The notes below the pieces were generated by a model. It was given only the letters and a program-made list of their open reading frames with translations. It was not told the DNA's origin and searched no databases. From Pseudomonas siliginis (GTDB lineage: Bacteria > Pseudomonadota > Gammaproteobacteria > Pseudomonadales > Pseudomonadaceae), in the NCBI RefSeq assembly GCF_019145195.1, contig NZ_JAHSTW010000010.1, positions 248,001 to 312,000 of the forward strand: DNA of 64,000 bases, written 5' to 3'. Position numbers and translations under genes: made by a program. Of the stretch, positions 33,036 to 40,626 are shown piece after piece; the first letter of the stretch is position 1, and each line of letters begins with the position of its first letter.

Positions 33036-35213
33036 TCACTTGCCGCGATTGAGTCGCCGCAGGTCGCCCAGCACCGATTCCAGTGCGCGGTCGAACAGCA
33101 AGGTGTCATCCAGTGCGCGCGCGGCGCCACGGCTGAAAGCCAAGGCGAGGTCGGTGCGGCTGTGCTCCAGCACTTTCGTCCCGGTGCGGTCGACGAAGAC
33201 ATATTTGCCGGTCTCTTCGATGATCGCGGCGAGTTTGCAACGCAAGGTCTGTTCCTCGTCTGCGTCGAACACCACCCAGTGGCCCACACGCAACTGCTCG
33301 ACCTGAGACAGACCGGCAGCGTCTTGCGCCAGGCGCGGCGCCGGGGTGGCTGTTGCCTGGCCGGCGCTGTGCTGCAAGACCTCGGGCGTGACTTCGATCA
33401 GCGGCGTAACGCTGTGCTCGGCATCGTCGGAACGCTCCAGCACGCGTACGTGCAGAGCCTCCAGTTCGCTGAAAAATTCGCTGGTGGCAAACGGGTCGAA
33501 CGCGGTACTGCTCAGGCCATCGCGCAGCGACTTGAGCAAGCCCGGCACCAGCGCCAGCAGGCGCAGGCTGGATTCGCCGTCGTCATGGCGCTGCACGCTC
33601 CAGACCAACTGCTCCATGGTCTGCACGTCGGCGTGCCATTCGGCGGACTGATCACCGTGCTTGAGGCAGGTCAGCAACAGCACTTTGCTCCAGGCCTGCT
33701 GGACGAAACTCACTACCGTCGCCGGCAGCACTTTGCCCAGTAGCGCCTGTTGCAACGCCTGCGCGACACGCCGCTGAGCCAGCTCGGCCTTCGCCCGGCC
33801 TTCCTCGGCGTCCCGCAAGCGTTGTTCCAGCAGTTCGGTGCGGCGGCGCTCTTCCTGAGTGAAGGCGAGGAAGTCGGCGAGCAGTTCGGAGAAGATCGCC
33901 GGGTCGTCGACAAACTCGCTGAGCAAGCGCTGTACCACTTGCTCGATGCGCACATAGAGGTTGTCGCGCTCAGCGCCGTCGCAATCGCTCCAGCCCATTG
34001 CCGCCTCGGCGATTTCATTGAGCAGGCGCCGCGCCGGGTGGGTGCTGCGGCTGAAGAAACTCTTGTCCAGCACCGCAACCTTGAGCATCGGAATCTGCAA
34101 TCGGCCGATCAGCGCCTTGAGCGCGTCAGGCACATTGCGATCGTCGAGGATGCAGTCGAAGACCATGGCAATCAGGTTGATCACATCTTCGTCGGCAGTC
34201 GCGACGACGCGGGAGCGGCCGCTCCTGACGCTGACCCGGGTCAGCAGTTGCTCGAGCTGATGGCGCAGATCGAAATCTTCCTGAGCCTCAAGCGCCGGTA
34301 CGTATTGCTGCAAGTGCGACAACAAACGCAACAGGTCGCGGGTGTTGATCGGATGCGCCGGCGCGCCGGGCTCCAGGGTCGGTGTGACGCGGCCGCGCAC
34401 TTGGGCGAGCAATTGCTGCATCGCGGCGAACACTTCCTCGATGCCTTCGTCCACTGGCGGCTCGTCGAGATCTTCAATCAATGTGTCGCTGTCCGCAGGC
34501 TCGACCATGCGACGAGCCACGGCGGGCTTCAGATGTGGCAACACGCCGGTCGCGAGCAACAGCTGATTGGCCTCGCCATACAGCTGCTCGGTGTCAGCCA
34601 GCACATAGCGTTCGAACAGCTTGAGCAGGATCAGCTTGACCTTGATCTCGACGCCGAGGTTACGCCCGGCCTGCAGGAAATATTCGCAGAGCATCGCCGG
34701 ACTCAGCGGGTTGTGCTGATCGTCCAGACGCTTGCCGAGCATCGAGCTGAAGCGGGCGGTCAGTTGATCGAGAGCGAAGCCGTCGCGCTTGAGCACGCGA
34801 CTGACCATGGTCTGCACGGCGACGGTACGCTCCATGGCATCGGTGCGCGGCGCCGACTCTTCGACCACCGGCGTGCGTGGCAGGGTATTGGCGGCGGGGT
34901 CGTATTGGGTAAGGCCGGCGAAGGCTTCAAAGAACAGTTCAAGAAAGCCGCGCTCGATATTCTTGCGCTTGAGGCGCAGGTCGCGCATGGCTTCGAAAAA
35001 GATGTTCTGATCGACGTCGTTGCGCGCCCGGTCGGCCATTTCGAACAGCGTGTCGTCGGCGTTATCGAACAGCTCCTGCAAATCGTGGCGCAGCTGCTGC
35101 GCAGCCTTGTCGCGGACCTGCAGCAGAATCACCGGCAAGCGGGCAAGCGGCGAGTGGTCCGCCAGATCGGCAGTCGCCCGGTGCAAAGGCACCACTTTCC
35201 CGTCGTTGCGCAT
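33036..35213 (-). CDS. DUF1631 protein, unknown function
   Basis: This 725-residue protein has DUF1631 features: the N-terminal helical region (RDLRLKRKNIERGFLELFFEAF), a long middle domain, a coiled-coil-like stretch (EERRRTELLEQRLRDAEEGRAKAELAQRR) and a C-terminal beta-rich module (LRVGHWVVFDADEEQTLRCKL, YVFVDRTGTKVLE). The last part resembles a PilZ-like barrel, but the cyclic-di-GMP motifs RxxxR and (D/N)xSxxG are not seen. No signal peptide or membrane helix is present. It lies 64 bases upstream of ampD on the same strand and diverges from nadC. Confidence 0.85.
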   Translation of the reverse strand: MRNDGKVVPLHRATADLADHSPLARLPVILLQVRDKAAQQLRHDLQELFDNADDTLFEMADRARNDVDQNIFFEAMRDLRLKRKNIERGFLELFFEAFAGLTQYDPAANTLPRTPVVEESAPRTDAMERTVAVQTMVSRVLKRDGFALDQLTARFSSMLGKRLDDQHNPLSPAMLCEYFLQAGRNLGVEIKVKLILLKLFERYVLADTEQLYGEANQLLLATGVLPHLKPAVARRMVEPADSDTLIEDLDEPPVDEGIEEVFAAMQQLLAQVRGRVTPTLEPGAPAHPINTRDLLRLLSHLQQYVPALEAQEDFDLRHQLEQLLTRVSVRSGRSRVVATADEDVINLIAMVFDCILDDRNVPDALKALIGRLQIPMLKVAVLDKSFFSRSTHPARRLLNEIAEAAMGWSDCDGAERDNLYVRIEQVVQRLLSEFVDDPAIFSELLADFLAFTQEERRRTELLEQRLRDAEEGRAKAELAQRRVAQALQQALLGKVLPATVVSFVQQAWSKVLLLTCLKHGDQSAEWHADVQTMEQLVWSVQRHDDGESSLRLLALVPGLLKSLRDGLSSTAFDPFATSEFFSELEALHVRVLERSDDAEHSVTPLIEVTPEVLQHSAGQATATPAPRLAQDAAGLSQVEQLRVGHWVVFDADEEQTLRCKLAAIIEETGKYVFVDRTGTKVLEHSRTDLALAFSRGAARALDDTLLFDRALESVLGDLRRLNRGK

Positions 35214-35423
35214 CCAAGCCTCCTGGAACGGTGATTCGGTTCGTCGCTTTCGACACTGCCCCAGCGGAGTCGTTCGTCAAAGCCATGACGTCAAATACAA
35301 GGCGGATTATCTGGCAAAAGAGGCCGACGATGCTATAGGCCTCAGGGTTTCCCCTATACGCCATACACCTCGCACTCAGCGCAGGAAAATCGACCAGATG
35401 CGCCAGGCACGCACGATCTCGCC

Positions 35424-35453
35424 TTGGGTTGGCTCGCGCCCTGCCCCTATAAT
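35424..35453 (+). promoter_or_regulatory. Promoter of nadC
   Basis: TTGGGT (35424-35429) and a perfect TATAAT (35448-35453) are separated by 18 bases, 27 bases upstream of the nadC ATG. The rest of the 267-base divergent gap toward the DUF1631 gene shows no further clear element. Confidence 0.65.
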
Positions 35454-35480
35454 CGAACCACTTTGTTTGTGGAGTCCGTT

Positions 35481-36329
35481 ATGCCGAATCTACGTCTCGC
35501 CGATCTGACCGCCGAAATCGAAAACAACGTGCGCCGTGCGTTGCTCGAAGACGTCGGCAGCGGCGACATCACCGCGCAACTGATCCCGGCCGAACGCCTG
35601 GCCAAAGCCACCATCATCACCCGTGACGACGCCGTCATCTGCGGTACCGCGTGGGTCGATGCGGTGTTTCGCCAGCTCGATCCGCGCGTGGCGGTGCATT
35701 GGCAAGTGGTCGACGGCCAGCGGGTCAAAGCCAATCAGCCGCTGTTTCACCTGGAAGGCCCGGCTCGCTCACTGCTGACCGGTGAACGCAGCGCGTTGAA
35801 CTTCCTGCAGTTGCTGTCCGGCGTAGCCACGCGCGCGCAGTACCTGGCGGACTTCGTCGGCGAGACGCAGGTCAAGTTGCTCGACACGCGCAAAACCTTG
35901 CCGGGCCTGCGGATGGCGCAGAAATACGCAGTGACCTGCGGCGGCTGCCACAACCATCGCATCGGTCTTTACGACGCCTTCCTGATCAAGGAAAACCACA
36001 TCGCCGCAAGCGGCGGCATCGCCGAAGCCGTGGCCGCCGCACACAAGATCGCCCCGGGCAAACCGGTGGAAATCGAAGTGGAAAGTCTTGAGGAATTGAA
36101 GCAAGCGCTGGAAGCCGGCGCCGACATCATCATGCTCGACGAACTGAGCCTGGACGACATGCGCGAAGCCGTACGCCTGACCGCCGGCAAAGCGAAGCTG
36201 GAAGCCAGCGGTGGCATCAACGAAAGCACGCTGCTGCCGATCGCCGAAACGGGCGTGGATTACATTTCGATTGGTGCGATGACCAAGGATGTCAAAGCGG
36301 TGGACCTGTCGATGCGACTGAGCCTCTAG
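35481..36329 (+). CDS. nadC: Nicotinate-nucleotide pyrophosphorylase (carboxylating)
   Basis: NadC makes nicotinate mononucleotide from quinolinate and PRPP, releasing CO2, in de novo NAD synthesis. The protein has 282 residues. Typical motifs are TARALLTGER-like (GPARSLLTGERSALNFLQ), DTRKTLPGLR, KYAVTCGGCHNHR, KENHI, EIEVESLEE and LEASGGI. The start at 35481 has GGAG 7 bases upstream. It is a single gene with its own promoter, followed by a palindromic repeat tract. Confidence 0.97.
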   Translation: MPNLRLADLTAEIENNVRRALLEDVGSGDITAQLIPAERLAKATIITRDDAVICGTAWVDAVFRQLDPRVAVHWQVVDGQRVKANQPLFHLEGPARSLLTGERSALNFLQLLSGVATRAQYLADFVGETQVKLLDTRKTLPGLRMAQKYAVTCGGCHNHRIGLYDAFLIKENHIAASGGIAEAVAAAHKIAPGKPVEIEVESLEELKQALEAGADIIMLDELSLDDMREAVRLTAGKAKLEASGGINESTLLPIAETGVDYISIGAMTKDVKAVDLSMRLSL

Positions 36330-36339
36330 ACGCAACGGC

Positions 36340-36406
36340 AAGCTACAAGCTACAAGCCAAGCGACTCTGCTTTGACTTGCAGCTTGTAGCTAGAAGCTCG
36401 CAGCTG
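36340..36406. repeat. Inverted AGCTACAAGC/GCTTGTAGCT repeat tract
   Basis: AAGCTACAAGCTACAAGCC on the left faces TTGCAGCTTGTAGCTAGAAGC on the right across about 20 bases, so the tract can fold into an imperfect hairpin. It sits between the converging nadC and DUF6388 genes and is related to the tract at 12837-12875. Confidence 0.6.
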
Positions 36407-36409
36407 CTC

Positions 36410-36709
36410 TTATACGACGAGATTGTTCATCTCGCAGTACTCTTCCCACTCGACACCCAAGACTTCCGCCGCTTCCTTGTGCAGCACGAGGCGCTGCGCC
36501 TCGAACTCCTCCGGCGTGCTCGTGTACTTGAGGGTCAGCTCCCACGGCTGCAAGCCCTGCGCTTCGGCTTCGTCTTCGAAGGCCCACTGGATCTGGTCTT
36601 TCTGATCATCGGGACTCAGGTCCTTGATCTCTTCCTTCAGGTCCGGCACATCCAGAAGGTATTTTTCCAGCGCTTGTTCGTGGCGTTGCTCTTGGGTCAA
36701 TTCAGTCAT
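36410..36709 (-). CDS. DUF6388 family small protein
   Basis: This 99-residue acidic cytoplasmic protein has helical, charged sequence (EQRHEQALEKYLLDVPDLKEEI, EEFEAQRLVLHKEAAEVLGVEWEEYC). It resembles the small DUF6388 proteins found next to nadC in many Pseudomonas; no function is known. The ATG at 36709 (MTELTQEQ) is preferred; the frame continues to 36781 without a better start. Confidence 0.75.
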   Translation of the reverse strand: MTELTQEQRHEQALEKYLLDVPDLKEEIKDLSPDDQKDQIQWAFEDEAEAQGLQPWELTLKYTSTPEEFEAQRLVLHKEAAEVLGVEWEEYCEMNNLVV

Positions 36710-37013
36710 GGGGTTCTCGCTGATCTTAGGAATGGAGGATGGATCTGGATCATCAAGGATCTCTCTGACGCAGGAAGCCATTGGAAGCTCGGTTTTTCCT
36801 GGCCTTCAGGACCATTCGTGGATCATATGAAAACAACGGTGCTTGCTTGTCTGGTACGAAGGAATCCTAACAGAGACGCAAGCCAGTGCAACCGGGGGAA
36901 TGAAATGAAGGGTGGTATGCGCTTGGTTACAGTTTCCTGTTTCCATGCGCGAAATTCACTGCGTATAAATCCTCGCCATCGCCTTTGAGGCCAAGGCGAA
37001 CGAAACCTTCACA
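36710..37013. other. Intergenic region between DUF6388 and hicA
   Basis: These are the 300 bases upstream of the hicA promoter. I see no gene, tRNA remnant or repeat in it; it must hold the DUF6388 promoter on the minus strand. No duplicate of the tRNA-Thr 3' end was found by eye. Confidence 0.4.
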
Positions 37014-37049
37014 TTGACCGCCCAAAAACAGGCAACTATATTCAGTTGC
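37014..37049 (+). promoter_or_regulatory. hicAB promoter with embedded operator
   Basis: TTGACC (37014-37019) and TATATT (37037-37042) are separated by 17 bases. The -10 box lies inside an inverted repeat, GCAACT-ATATTC-AGTTGC (37032-37049), so a bound repressor would block RNA polymerase. The ribbon-helix-helix domain of HicB is the likely repressor. Confidence 0.7.
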
Positions 37050-37063
37050 AATCATAGGCCAGC

Positions 37064-37315
37064 ATGTCAACGACTGAAAAACTTCTCGCCAAACTAGTCA
37101 ACGGCCAAAGCGCATTCACATGGTCCGAGCTTGTCACTCTGTTGGCGCGTCTTGGTTACTCTCAGCTGGAAGGATCCGGTAGCAGGATCAAATTCGACAA
37201 CGGGAATCCGAGCGCAATGATCAACCTGCACAAGCCACTTCCCGGAAATGAAATCAAAACATACGCAAGACGCCAGATTATCGAGCAACTGAAAACAGGA
37301 GGCCTGATTCCATGA
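37064..37315 (+). CDS. hicA: HicA family mRNA interferase toxin
   Basis: This 83-residue toxin of a type II toxin-antitoxin pair belongs to a family that cleaves mRNA using a double-stranded-RNA-binding-like fold. The family pattern is visible: FTWSELVTLLARLGYSQLEGSGSRIKFDN, then LHKPLPGNEIKTYARRQIIEQL. The catalytic histidine that many HicA proteins carry in GSxH is absent here (GSGSR); a nearby histidine is in LHKP. The stop overlaps the hicB start by 4 bases. The pair lies between the nadC region and tRNA-Thr, a typical place for acquired genes. Confidence 0.85.
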   Translation: MSTTEKLLAKLVNGQSAFTWSELVTLLARLGYSQLEGSGSRIKFDNGNPSAMINLHKPLPGNEIKTYARRQIIEQLKTGGLIP

Positions 37316-37653
37316 GTTCCCAGCTGCACTACAAAGGCTATGTTGGCTCTATCGAGGCGAGCACGGAAGATAAGTGCCTGTTCGGAAAACTCCTTTTCAT
37401 CAGGGCGCTGGTTAATTATGAAGGACAAACGGTGGCTGAACTGGAAGCAGCCTTTCGCGAGGCGGTAGATGACTATTTACAAACCTGTCAGCAGCTCGGG
37501 CAGAAGCCTGAAATCCCATGCAAAGGATCGTTCAATGTTCGCATAGGTCACGATCTGCATTTAGCAGCGGCTCTGGCGGCAACCCGTCAAAATGTGTCGT
37601 TGAATGATCTGACACGTCAAGCACTGAACGAATACCTCCAACACCACGCATAA
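37312..37653 (+). CDS. hicB: HicB family antitoxin
   Basis: This 113-residue antitoxin has an N-terminal RNase-H-like HicB fold (LHYKGYVGSIEAS, LVNYEGQTVAELEAAFREAVDDYL) that binds HicA. It ends in a ribbon-helix-helix DNA-binding domain (GSFNVRIGHDLHLAAALAATRQNVSLNDLTRQALNEYL), which should bind the operator in front of hicA. It overlaps hicA (ATGA). It ends 20 bases before the 3' end of tRNA-Thr. Confidence 0.88.
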   Translation: MSSQLHYKGYVGSIEASTEDKCLFGKLLFIRALVNYEGQTVAELEAAFREAVDDYLQTCQQLGQKPEIPCKGSFNVRIGHDLHLAAALAATRQNVSLNDLTRQALNEYLQHHA

Positions 37654-37673
37654 AACCGACGGCGAAAATTTTT

Positions 37674-37746
37674 TGCCCGAGACAGGAATCGAACCTGCGA
37701 CCTTCGCGTTACGAGTGCGCTGCTCTACCGGCTGAGCTACACGGGC
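37674..37746 (-). tRNA. tRNA-Thr (anticodon CGU)
   Basis: The 73-base cloverleaf on the minus strand has D-stem GCTC/GAGC, anticodon loop CTCGTAA (CGT) and T-loop TTCGATT between GCAGG/CCTGT. Its sequence resembles E. coli thrW. The CCA end is not encoded (the next bases are AAA). Mismatches occur at 6-67 (U-U), 27-43 (G-A) and 31-39 (A-C). Confidence 0.9.
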
Positions 37747-37840
37747 GGTGGGCTAAACCTAGCACCGGTCTCGAGCTGCGGCAAATTTGTGGGTTGTCTG
37801 ATGGTTTTCTTTTGAGAACTACAATTTCTTTATTTCAGAT

Positions 37841-37877
37841 AAAAAAATGCCCCCGCCGTTTGCACGGCGGGGGCATC
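37841..37877 (-). terminator. Intrinsic terminator of rpsO-pnp
   Basis: On the minus strand, ATGCCCCCGCCGT / ACGGCGGGGGCAT is followed by seven Ts. It is a very strong terminator 26 bases past the pnp stop. Confidence 0.95.
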
Positions 37878-37903
37878 TTCATTGCGCTAAAGCGTTGGGG
37901 TGA

Positions 37904-40009
37904 TTAAACGCCCGAAGCCTTGGCAGCTGCCACGTCTTTGATGGACAGCTTGATACGGCCGCGGTTGTCCACGTCCAGTACCAGCACTTCCACTTCCTGA
38001 CCTTCTTTCAGAATGTCGGTGACTTTCTCTACGCGAGCGTCGCTCAGCATCGAGATGTGCACCAGACCGTCCTTGCCCGGCAGGATGTTGACGAATGCGC
38101 CGAAGTCGACGATGCGCTCAACCTTGCCGACGTAGATCTTGCCGATCTCGGCTTCTGCAGTGATGCTCAGAACGCGCTGACGAGCAGCTTCTGCAGCATC
38201 CTTGGTTTCGCCGAAGATCTTGATCGAGCCGTCGTCTTCGATGTCGATCGAAGCCTTGGTTTCTTCGCAGATCGCACGGATGGTCGCGCCACCTTTACCG
38301 ATAACGTCACGGATCTTGTCGGTGTCGATCTTCATCGCGATCATGGTCGGAGCGTTGGCCGACAGTTCGGTACGCGACTGGCCAATGATCTGGTTCATCT
38401 GGCCGAGGATGTTCAGGCGCGCTTCAAGGGCCTGGCCCAGAGCGATTTCCATGATCTCTTCGGTGATGCCCTTGATCTTGATGTCCATCTGCAGCGCAGT
38501 AACGCCTTTGGCGGTACCGGCTACCTTGAAGTCCATGTCGCCCAGGTGATCTTCGTCGCCGAGGATGTCGGTCAGGACGGCGAACTTCTCGCCTTCTTTA
38601 ACCAGACCCATGGCGATACCGGCCACCGGTGCCTTCATCGGTACACCAGCGTCCATCAGTGCCAGGGATGCACCGCACACGGAAGCCATCGAGCTCGAAC
38701 CGTTGGATTCGGTGATTTCCGATACCACGCGGATGGTGTACGGGAACACGTCAGCGGCTGGCAGCATGGCCGAAACCGAACGACGGGCCAGACGGCCGTG
38801 ACCGATTTCGCGACGACCGGCGCCACCCATGCGACCACACTCGCCTACCGAGAACGGCGGGAAATTGTAGTGCAGCATGAACGGGTCTTTCTTTTCGCCT
38901 TCCAGGGTGTCCAGCAGTTGTGCGTCACGGGCGGTGCCCAGTGTTGCAACAACCAGTGCCTGGGTCTCGCCACGGGTGAACAGAGCCGAACCGTGAGTCT
39001 TTGGCAGAACGCCGACTTCGATGTTCAGCGGACGTACAGTCTTGGTGTCGCGACCGTCGATACGTGGCTTGCCGTTAACGATGTTTTCGCGAACGGTGCG
39101 GTATTCGATTTCGCCGAAGGCTGCTTTGACTTCAGCAGCGCTTGGCTGGCCTTCTTCACCGGACAGCTTGGCAACCACTTGGTCCTTCAGCTCACCCAGG
39201 CGAGCGTAACGGTCGGCCTTGATGGTGATGGTGTAAGCCTGGGAGATCGCTTCGCCGAACTCGGCACGGATAGCGCCCAGCAGTTCGGTGGCTTCTGGCG
39301 CAGGAGCCCAGTTCCAGGTTGGCTTGGCGGCTTCGGCAGCCAGTTCTTTAACAGCGTTGATCACAACCTGGAATTCGTCGTGAGCGAACAGTACCGCGCC
39401 CAGCATCTGGTCTTCGGTCAGCTCTTTGGCTTCCGATTCAACCATCAGCACGGCGTCGGAAGTCCCGGCAACGACCATGTCCAGGCTCGAAGCGGCCTGC
39501 TGCTCGTAAGTCGGGTTCAGCAGGTAGCCGGTGCTTTCGTGGAAAGCCACGCGAGCAGCGCCGATCGGGCCGTCGAATGGAATGCCGGAGATGGCCAGGG
39601 CAGCCGAGGTACCGATCATCGCAGCGATGTCCGGATCGGTCTTCTTGCTGGTGGAAACGACGGTGCAGACAACCTGCACTTCGTTCATGAAGCCTTCTGG
39701 GAACAGCGGACGGATCGGACGGTCGATCAGTCGGGAAGTCAGGGTTTCTTTCTCGGAAGGACGGCCTTCACGCTTGAAGAAACCGCCAGGGATCTTACCG
39801 GCAGCGTAAGTCTTTTCCTGGTAGTGCACGGACAGAGGGAAGAAACCCTTGCCCGGATCGGCTTGCTTTGCACCGACAACAGTCACCAACACGCTGACGT
39901 CGTCGTCAACGGTGACCAATACTGCGCCGGAGGCCTGACGGGCAATACGGCCTGTCTCGAGGGTAACGGTCGATTGACCGAACTGGAATTTTTTGATTAC
40001 CGGGTTCAC
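37904..40009 (-). CDS. pnp: Polyribonucleotide nucleotidyltransferase (PNPase)
   Basis: PNPase is a cytoplasmic 3'-5' phosphorolytic exoribonuclease that degrades mRNA, often with RNase E. The protein has 701 residues. Two RNase PH domains come first (about 1-215 and 310-545), with the active-site regions FKREGRPSEKE and GRREIGHGRLARR. A KH domain (KIRDVIGKGGATIRAI, about 555-615) and an S1 domain (GKIYVGKVERIVDFGAFVNI) follow. It lies downstream of rpsO with a 204-base gap that holds a strong hairpin, the probable site of RNase III-type processing. Confidence 0.98.
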   Translation of the reverse strand: MNPVIKKFQFGQSTVTLETGRIARQASGAVLVTVDDDVSVLVTVVGAKQADPGKGFFPLSVHYQEKTYAAGKIPGGFFKREGRPSEKETLTSRLIDRPIRPLFPEGFMNEVQVVCTVVSTSKKTDPDIAAMIGTSAALAISGIPFDGPIGAARVAFHESTGYLLNPTYEQQAASSLDMVVAGTSDAVLMVESEAKELTEDQMLGAVLFAHDEFQVVINAVKELAAEAAKPTWNWAPAPEATELLGAIRAEFGEAISQAYTITIKADRYARLGELKDQVVAKLSGEEGQPSAAEVKAAFGEIEYRTVRENIVNGKPRIDGRDTKTVRPLNIEVGVLPKTHGSALFTRGETQALVVATLGTARDAQLLDTLEGEKKDPFMLHYNFPPFSVGECGRMGGAGRREIGHGRLARRSVSAMLPAADVFPYTIRVVSEITESNGSSSMASVCGASLALMDAGVPMKAPVAGIAMGLVKEGEKFAVLTDILGDEDHLGDMDFKVAGTAKGVTALQMDIKIKGITEEIMEIALGQALEARLNILGQMNQIIGQSRTELSANAPTMIAMKIDTDKIRDVIGKGGATIRAICEETKASIDIEDDGSIKIFGETKDAAEAARQRVLSITAEAEIGKIYVGKVERIVDFGAFVNILPGKDGLVHISMLSDARVEKVTDILKEGQEVEVLVLDVDNRGRIKLSIKDVAAAKASGV

Positions 40010-40153
40010 GGTGTCCTACCTTCTTTGTGGCTCTTGGGGGAAACGGTTTCTTGCGAATTCTTGGGCAATTTCGGGAATCGGCCCGATGGCAATTGTCCGG
40101 GTGCTACAGGTAAAGCCATGCTGCAGATAAAACTTGAGGCTGGGAGCCTGCAA

Positions 40154-40179
40154 GGCGCCAGCGGAAAACCGCTGACGCC
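40154..40179 (-). other. Strong hairpin between rpsO and pnp
   Basis: Minus strand: GGCGTCAGCGG-TTTT-CCGCTGGCGCC, 11 paired bases with one G-T pair, no T-run after it. In E. coli a hairpin at this position is cut by RNase III to start pnp autoregulation; the same role is inferred here. Confidence 0.6.
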
Positions 40180-40213
40180 CGACAGACCACCAACCTCATA
40201 GCGCAATCGCTGA

Positions 40214-40483
40214 TTAGCGACGCAGACCCAGGCGAGCGATCAGCGCGGCGTACCGGCTTACGTCCTTGCCTTTCAGGTAGTCCAGCAGCTTGCGACGCTG
40301 GTTAACCATGCGGATCAGACCACGACGGGAGTGGTGATCTTTACCGTTGGCCTTGAAGTGACCTTGCAGTTTGTTGATGTTGGCAGTCAGCAGTGCAACC
40401 TGCACTTCTGGCGAACCAGTGTCACCAACAGCTTGCTGGTAGTCAGCAACGATTTGAGCTTTTTCTTGAACGTCGAGAGCCAT
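40214..40483 (-). CDS. rpsO: 30S ribosomal protein S15
   Basis: S15 is an 89-residue primary binding protein of 16S rRNA that helps build the 30S platform. The sequence is typical (TGSPEVQVALLTANINKLQGHFK, DHHSRRGLIRMVNQRRKLLDYLK, YAALIARLGLRR). GGAAGGA lies before the ATG. The leader of about 80 bases carries hairpins that could allow S15 to repress its own translation. It is followed by pnp and preceded by truB, as in other gammaproteobacteria. Confidence 0.98.
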   Translation of the reverse strand: MALDVQEKAQIVADYQQAVGDTGSPEVQVALLTANINKLQGHFKANGKDHHSRRGLIRMVNQRRKLLDYLKGKDVSRYAALIARLGLRR

Positions 40484-40494
40484 GAGGCAATCCT

Positions 40495-40552
40495 TCCTTA
40501 TCAGGAAACTGTTTCAGGGAAACAGCTTCAACAGGCCAGGGACAAATCCCTG
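40495..40552 (-). promoter_or_regulatory. Structured rpsO leader (candidate S15 autoregulatory element)
   Basis: On the minus strand, CAGGGA-TTTG-TCCCTG (40537-40552) and CTGTTTC-CCT-GAAACAG (40509-40525) form two hairpins. TTCC can pair with GGAA next to the Shine-Dalgarno region. The CAGGG of the first hairpin is complementary to the CCCTG in the loop region of the second, so a pseudoknot is possible. S15 uses such structures in other bacteria. Confidence 0.4.
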
Positions 40553-40626
40553 TATCTATAAATGAGTAGTGACCATGCCTGTTAACAGCCACACTCGCCG
40601 GCCCGCTTAACGCAGACCGGTTCCGG

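Noticed and set aside
32972..33289. Upstream extension of ampD by 106 codons
   Set aside because: It lies mostly inside the DUF1631 coding region; AmpD starts with MQLDPASGW and has its own ribosome-binding site.
36710..37673. Integrated island with a duplicated tRNA-Thr end around hicAB
   Set aside because: No second copy of the tRNA 3' end and no integrase were found by eye; only the position suggests acquisition.
38057..40201. Plus-strand open frame of 714 codons opposite pnp
   Set aside because: This is a shadow of pnp; no recognisable domains.
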